This document shows, piece by piece, positions 59,425 through 64,000 of a stretch of 64,000 bases of DNA. Source of the stretch: Hirudinaria manillensis (Eukaryota; Annelida; Clitellata; Hirudinida; Hirudinidae); assembly GCA_034509925.1 (NCBI GenBank), contig CM067535.1, positions 7,808,701 to 7,872,700 of the forward strand, read 5' to 3'. A program made the position numbers and the translations under genes. Within the stretch, counting starts at the first letter, position 1. Every line of letters starts with the position of its first letter. The notes under the pieces were generated by a model. The model did no database searches and had not been told where the DNA came from. It saw only the letters and a list, made by a program, of their open reading frames with translations.

Positions 59425-60575
59425 CACGATTAAGTTGATAATTAACTTGCAGCCTCTCGAGACTAGTTAAATTATAAATTGGTGATTGTTTTACTGCAAG
59501 AAGATTTTAATACATTTTTTTTTGGATAAATTATTTATAAAATAATAAACTTCACTGAGAGACAGAATACTTTATCAGAATTCTGAAAATCTCGCACCAC
59601 AAAATACGGCGGCCCGTATTTAAGTCCAGCATTCTTGGCACGTTTGCATAGAGACTTCCATGTCATTGAGTCTGCCGATATGAAAATAATAACATTTATT
59701 GTTTATTTATTGAAATAAAAAATCTTTAATCAAATAATTTTAGAAATAAATAAATGAATATAAAACAAAACATTAAATGATTTTTTTAAAATTTATTTCC
59801 AGTAATTTTTCCATAGTTTATTTCAAGAATTATTATGACAATTGACATGTTCTTATGGAAATGTATAATAACAGAATGTAACGACTTTGTGGGACGTAAC
59901 GAAAGTAACGTCACTGATCCCGGTAATTCCAGAGTGCCAGATGACGTCTGGCTCTACAGCTTATGGCGGGAAAACAATTTCTTTTCAGACTTCTTTATTG
60001 GATAGCAAACATTCATTACACGTGACGACAAAACAATACAAAGTTTTTTTGTATGAATACAAAAATGGGTCAGAATGTATTTATGACAGCATATTGAATT
60101 CAGCTATTCATCGTCAAGAGAATCAAGTTCCCCTCAAATCCAATAAGCAATGGCGATTATCATAGTTTGATTTTAGCGCCTTTATTTCATTTTTATTATG
60201 TTTATGTTATATTTATATACGTTTTATTATTTATTGTTTGCTATGGCATTTGGGCGATAATAACATTAATTCCCTCTTTTACGAATTTCGTGTTTTTGTA
60301 AACAATAAAAGTTTAATCTTTTTTTTTTTGCTTTTAAAGTCTAAATTGATTTAAAAGCAACGTCGATAAAAGTGCATAGTCTGATGTCTAATAAATTTTT
60401 ACTTTAGGTCACTTTCTTGTAGTAAAATCTTTTAATAAGCTCGCTTAATATGTCGAAGTAGAAACGAAAATAAACGATTGGGATTTAAATATTTAAATTA
60501 TTTGTCTTTGGTTTGCCTTGTGGTCAGCTCTCTCGATATAGAAATTCGCTAATTTTCGCAGCGCAACCGAAAAAA
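59425..60575. other. Divergent spacer between collagen and finger gene B
   Basis: Should hold both promoters. An open frame at 59887-60165 (+, 92 codons) encodes a non-repetitive peptide but has no start context, splice partners or homology I recognise. It is noted without calling a gene. Confidence 0.45.
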
Positions 60576-61396
60576 ATGGTACGTATTAATATGATATTTA
60601 GATTTAACAATTCTATTTGACTATTAGACACTATTAGACATTTCTGTCAATGCATATTTTAGGAATCCAATATCCTTCCTTCTCAAAGCATTGTCAAGCG
60701 TTTCGAAAAACTGATTCCGTCGCCACAAGACCTGAAATCAAAAGAACAGGAAAATTGCAGTCAAAATATTATTATTTTGGATCGTTTCCACGATCAGAAT
60801 AAGACCATCAGCCTCTGCGATATTAAATCGGAGAACAATAACGACGGTATGAGTGCTACGAATAAATATGCTATAAAATGATATTGGATTCTACACAATG
60901 TAGATTCGTAATGTCTGAAAGAATATTTATATATATTAATTTAAAATGTATTTCAGGAGATCTCAATAAGGAGAATCCAAACATAATGATTGAACTCTCC
61001 GAACATGTTCGTCCCACATCGGCGTCAACCGATAGCGATTACGTTCCGTATCCCAGCAGCGATGCTTCGTTATCTCCCATTCCAAAAGCCGCTCATTCAT
61101 CGGCAAATAAGAAGCAAACCCGACGCAAAAAACGAAGGAACTCTCAAGTAGAATCAACGAACAAACGCCAGAAAACGGAGGCCCAATGTGATCATAAATG
61201 TCCTTCTTGCGATAAAATATACGCAAGACGCGATACTTTGCACACTCACATGAAGAAGGTTCATCGGATGTCTTCTGAAGATATCAAACAACATAAAGAA
61301 AAACAGAGACGCTTGAAGCATATTCAAAAGATGGCAGAAAAGGGAACACCTTATTCTAAAGAATACATGGAAATATATTTAAACCAAACAATTTAA
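60576..61396 (+). CDS. Single C2H2 zinc-finger protein, copy B (3 coding exons, 208 aa)
   Basis: Exons 60576-60578 (only the ATG, with donor ATG|GTACGT), 60663-60846 and 60957-61396; phases close. The first part is acidic and Asn/Gln-rich (MESNILPSQSIVKRFEKL), followed by a Ser-rich segment and basic patches (RRKKRRN, NKRQK). The finger CPSCDKIYARRDTLHTHMKKVH is at residues 144-165, followed by a Lys/Arg-rich tail ending KEYMEIYLNQTI. It is a paralogue of the gene at 46864-47541: the same 440-nt last exon, an identical finger and nearly identical DNA from 61130 to 61312, but divergent N-terminal halves. Function unknown; a nuclear nucleic-acid-binding role is inferred. Confidence 0.85.
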
Positions 61397-62725
61397 TGGT
61401 TATTCAGATGTTAATATAATGGATTTGATTTTTTAATACTTACCTAAAGTTGTTTGAAATAAAAATAAAGTCGAAACTAAGCTGCATTCAACAGATTATA
61501 ATTCCTATATTTGGATTACGTTGGTGGGGCAAATATTTTAATATGGGTTAAATCAAGTGGAATATAATCTTCGCCGGAGCGAAATGTAAAGTTTTTATTA
61601 AATTTAAGGGTCAAGTCTGCCATCCACAAATCCACCAGTGCTAACGAATTATCACGATTTTTAGATGTTGGAAAAATTATTGAAATTGTCATTCAACCAT
61701 ATAGCAGGATATATCCTGTTGTTCCATAAAATTCAATTCCATTAAAAAATAAATCAATTGCTCGAGCTACGTCCATCTTCTCTTGAAAAGCGTCTCTTCT
61801 TTGACATTGAATGCTAACCACCTCACAAACATTTTTGAAGACACCTATGCCTAAATATTTCAATTAAATAACGTTTTCCTTTTTAAGAACATTGATCTAA
61901 TATTATTGAAATTATTTATTTAATAACATGTTCACTTTTGTTTTATAAAACTGCATTAAAAACATTTAAAACTTGGTTGTGAAAAAGTAAGAATTTAATG
62001 TGATATTTAATGTAAACATTTCTTCGCGAGTCAAAATATCGTTATTATCGTTCATTAAAAGTTCTGGACATTTATACATTGCTTAAGTGTCACTGATTAC
62101 GGCAAAAGAATGGTTTGTTACCACTTTTAATCTGTTATTACCAAATTAGCCTGTAAATGCTGATATCAGTTGACAATGATGATTATATGACTCAAAGCGT
62201 GATATGTTTTGTGTTAAGAGATCTGTTAAAGTGATCTCGGAGGTCGAATTTTCTAAATTTAGTATCTGTTCCTATGTTTTCCCTATATCCTAGATTTTTC
62301 GTTTCATGATTAAATGTGCTGGAACATAGGATTGGTTCTGTCAATACTATTAATGCATAAAATAACACATGTTATTGCTGATTAAGTACTGGAATTAGTA
62401 GAGTAGAATTAGATTTACCTAATTCTAAAAGGAAATATAGGAAAAAATGATTGATAGGAAATATTGTCTTCAAATGTAATAATGTATGTCAGATATTGCA
62501 ATAAGCTAATTATGAAATATTGAACATGTAGATCATGATCTTAGATGCCTATTTGTTTTTTTTATGTTTGAACAACTACATGCTTAATGTACTCGTAATA
62601 TTATTATACACTTAATAACTTTTAGCCTTTTACATTCTTGCATTATTCTCGGAATGATAAAATGTGGAGTGGAAATTCATCCAAAATCCGAGTATAATTT
62701 AAATTTAAATTTGTTTTATTTGCAG
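61397..62725 (+). other. Spacer and probable 5' region of FCF1
   Basis: Contains the finger gene 3' UTR and the unlocated first exon of FCF1. One weak candidate is ATG at 62110-62112 followed by GTTTGT. Alternatively an in-frame ATG at 62654 runs into the first conserved exon without splicing, but it would add about 24 residues that FCF1 proteins do not have. Confidence 0.4.
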
Positions 62726-63883
62726 ACTCGAGTGAATAAGACAAAGAAATTTGCAGTCAAAAAGAGGATAATAAATCTGAGGGACACTAGGATGTTAGAT
62801 TTACTCAGTACAATTTCAGTATTTATAGTAATTGTGATAACGCAATGCTATAGTAATTATACATTACATAGAAAGCTTTCAAATTATATGAATTAATTTG
62901 ATTATCTTTATAATTTGCAATACTTACACAAATTGAAACTAAAAATTGCTGATTTATTCTGATGGGATTTTTAGTTAAATTTTTAAATTCAGAAAAAAGG
63001 ACCACAGAGCGAGCAAAAAAGCTAAGAAGAAGGATCCTCAGAACATTCTTGTCAGGCATTTGTAAGTTTTGCAGCTGAGATGTTATAAAGTAACTTGAAA
63101 TTAGAATATTACTTACCATTTCTCATACAGTTTTGTCTAAAAGTTTTGACAAGATATGATTCATTATAACCTCTGTGGAGAAATGTCAATTTTAAAACTG
63201 TTTATTGTAATAGATTGTGTTAGTGGTAGCTTGAAAGTGGCATAATTTTGACTTGGTTCTCTGCCAAAGGACATTTTTTGGGTTTTGTATCAGTTCTTAA
63301 AGTGCACATTTGTGCTCAGAGAAGCATAGCAGTGATAGCAACCCATATTAAAGACTGCTCTTTGCAAATATATTTCATTTCTATAGATATCTTGATTAAT
63401 CACTTTAATATCTGAAAAATAAAATATAAATCATCTTTCTAAAACATAAGTATTTTTAAACAAACAGACCGCAGACCCCTTCAGCACTGTTTTTCAAGCA
63501 CAACGAGCAGCTCGGTCCTCCCTATCGCATTCTTATCGACACAAACTTCGTCAATTTCGCCATCTCCAACAAATTGGACATCATTGAATCCATGATGAAC
63601 TGCCTCTATGCAAAGTGTGAGTTGATTGAATTTCAATTGCCAATAATATTAACCCAATATTGTATATATATATGTTATATGTTAACCCAATATTATATAT
63701 ATTATATAAAAAATCATTTTAAGGGATGCTAATTAATCTGATAAATGTTGTAGCTAGTCACATAACCGACCTCTATCGAGGTATTAATATTTCATTGTTG
63801 TTTTTCCCAGGCATCCCTTACGTGACAGATTGTGTTATGGCGGAATTTGAAAAACTTGGAAGGAAGTACAGAGTGGCATTGAG
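62726..63883 (+). CDS. FCF1: FCF1 rRNA-processing PIN-domain protein, partial (window ends inside gene)
   Basis: Component of the small-subunit processome, needed for early pre-rRNA cleavages in the nucleolus. Exons seen: 62726-62793, 62993-63061, 63468-63616, 63811-63883. They join in phase and together encode [21 protein letters not shown], a Lys-rich stretch, [57 protein letters not shown] and [11 protein letters not shown]. The order and wording match human FCF1 closely. The Asp of ILIDTNF is the first PIN-domain acidic residue. The gene continues past 64000, and the start codon is not fixed. Confidence 0.93.
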
Positions 63884-64000
63884 GTAATTAGTCACATAAT
63901 AATATTTAAATCTTTAGAAACTACTTGTGATATTGTTATTAATTTAATTGCATAATGATTTGTACTCCTAATTCTTACTTGAAAATAATAATAGTACTAT

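Noticed and set aside
59887..60165. Plus-strand open frame of 92 codons in the collagen/finger spacer
   Set aside because: Non-repetitive but without homology, splice context or polyadenylation signal that I can connect; kept only as a note.
62654..62725. Extension of FCF1 from the in-frame ATG at 62654
   Set aside because: FCF1 proteins have only a few residues before the KTRKYA-like motif, and a good acceptor (TTTGCAG) sits right before the conserved part, so a spliced start is more likely.

Overview
This is nuclear DNA of an invertebrate animal. The evidence is split genes with GT-AG introns, animal-specific families (CNG channel, Polo-like kinase, NOVA, IQUB, serpin, membrane collagen), AT-rich spacers and many trinucleotide microsatellites. 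Gene density is high, with roughly ten genes in 64 kb and mostly 100-600 bp introns. That would fit a compact genome such as an ascidian's, but nothing in the window proves the clade.

Layout. 347-4581 (-): cyclic-nucleotide-gated channel alpha subunit, 10 exons. 4582-10486: repeat-rich spacer, then a candidate cis-regulatory module, a TATA box and a non-coding first exon. 10530-18025 (+): PLK2/3-type kinase, 12 coding exons. 21097-22967 (-): NOVA-type RNA-binding protein with three KH domains. 24134-35370 (-): ARMH3 (C10orf76) orthologue, 25 exons. 35956-39404 (+): REXO4-like 3'-5' exonuclease, 14 exons, divergent from ARMH3. 39705-44245 (-): IQUB orthologue, 13 exons, with a solo LTR and a copied exon fragment in its last intron. 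45405-46239 (+): small membrane protein that I do not recognise. 46864-47541 and 60576-61396 (+): two paralogous single-C2H2-finger genes. 48098-50386 (+): secreted inhibitory-type serpin with P1 Arg. 51116-59424 (-): short type II transmembrane collagen, 15 exons, nested between the two finger genes. 62726-63883 (+): FCF1, cut off by the window end.

Exon models were built by hand from splice signals, reading phase and similarity to remembered family sequences. In every complete model the phases close exactly: CNG 619 aa, PLK 1158 aa, NOVA 486 aa, ARMH3 688 aa, REXO4 410 aa, IQUB 689 aa, serpin 399 aa, collagen 386 aa, finger proteins 194 and 208 aa. Untranslated ends and transcription starts are mostly not defined.

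The genes do not form one pathway; this is ordinary eukaryotic gene neighbourhood. Neighbours often sit head to head (ARMH3/REXO4, IQUB/small membrane gene, collagen/finger gene B) or tail to tail (REXO4/IQUB, serpin/collagen), so short shared promoters are likely. I found no prokaryote-type system, CRISPR array or tRNA/rRNA gene. The observations most worth following are the near-identical patch shared by the two finger genes, the LTR plus exon-fragment junction inside IQUB, the roughly 550-residue N-terminal extension of the PLK, its E-box-rich upstream module, and the compact membrane collagen.
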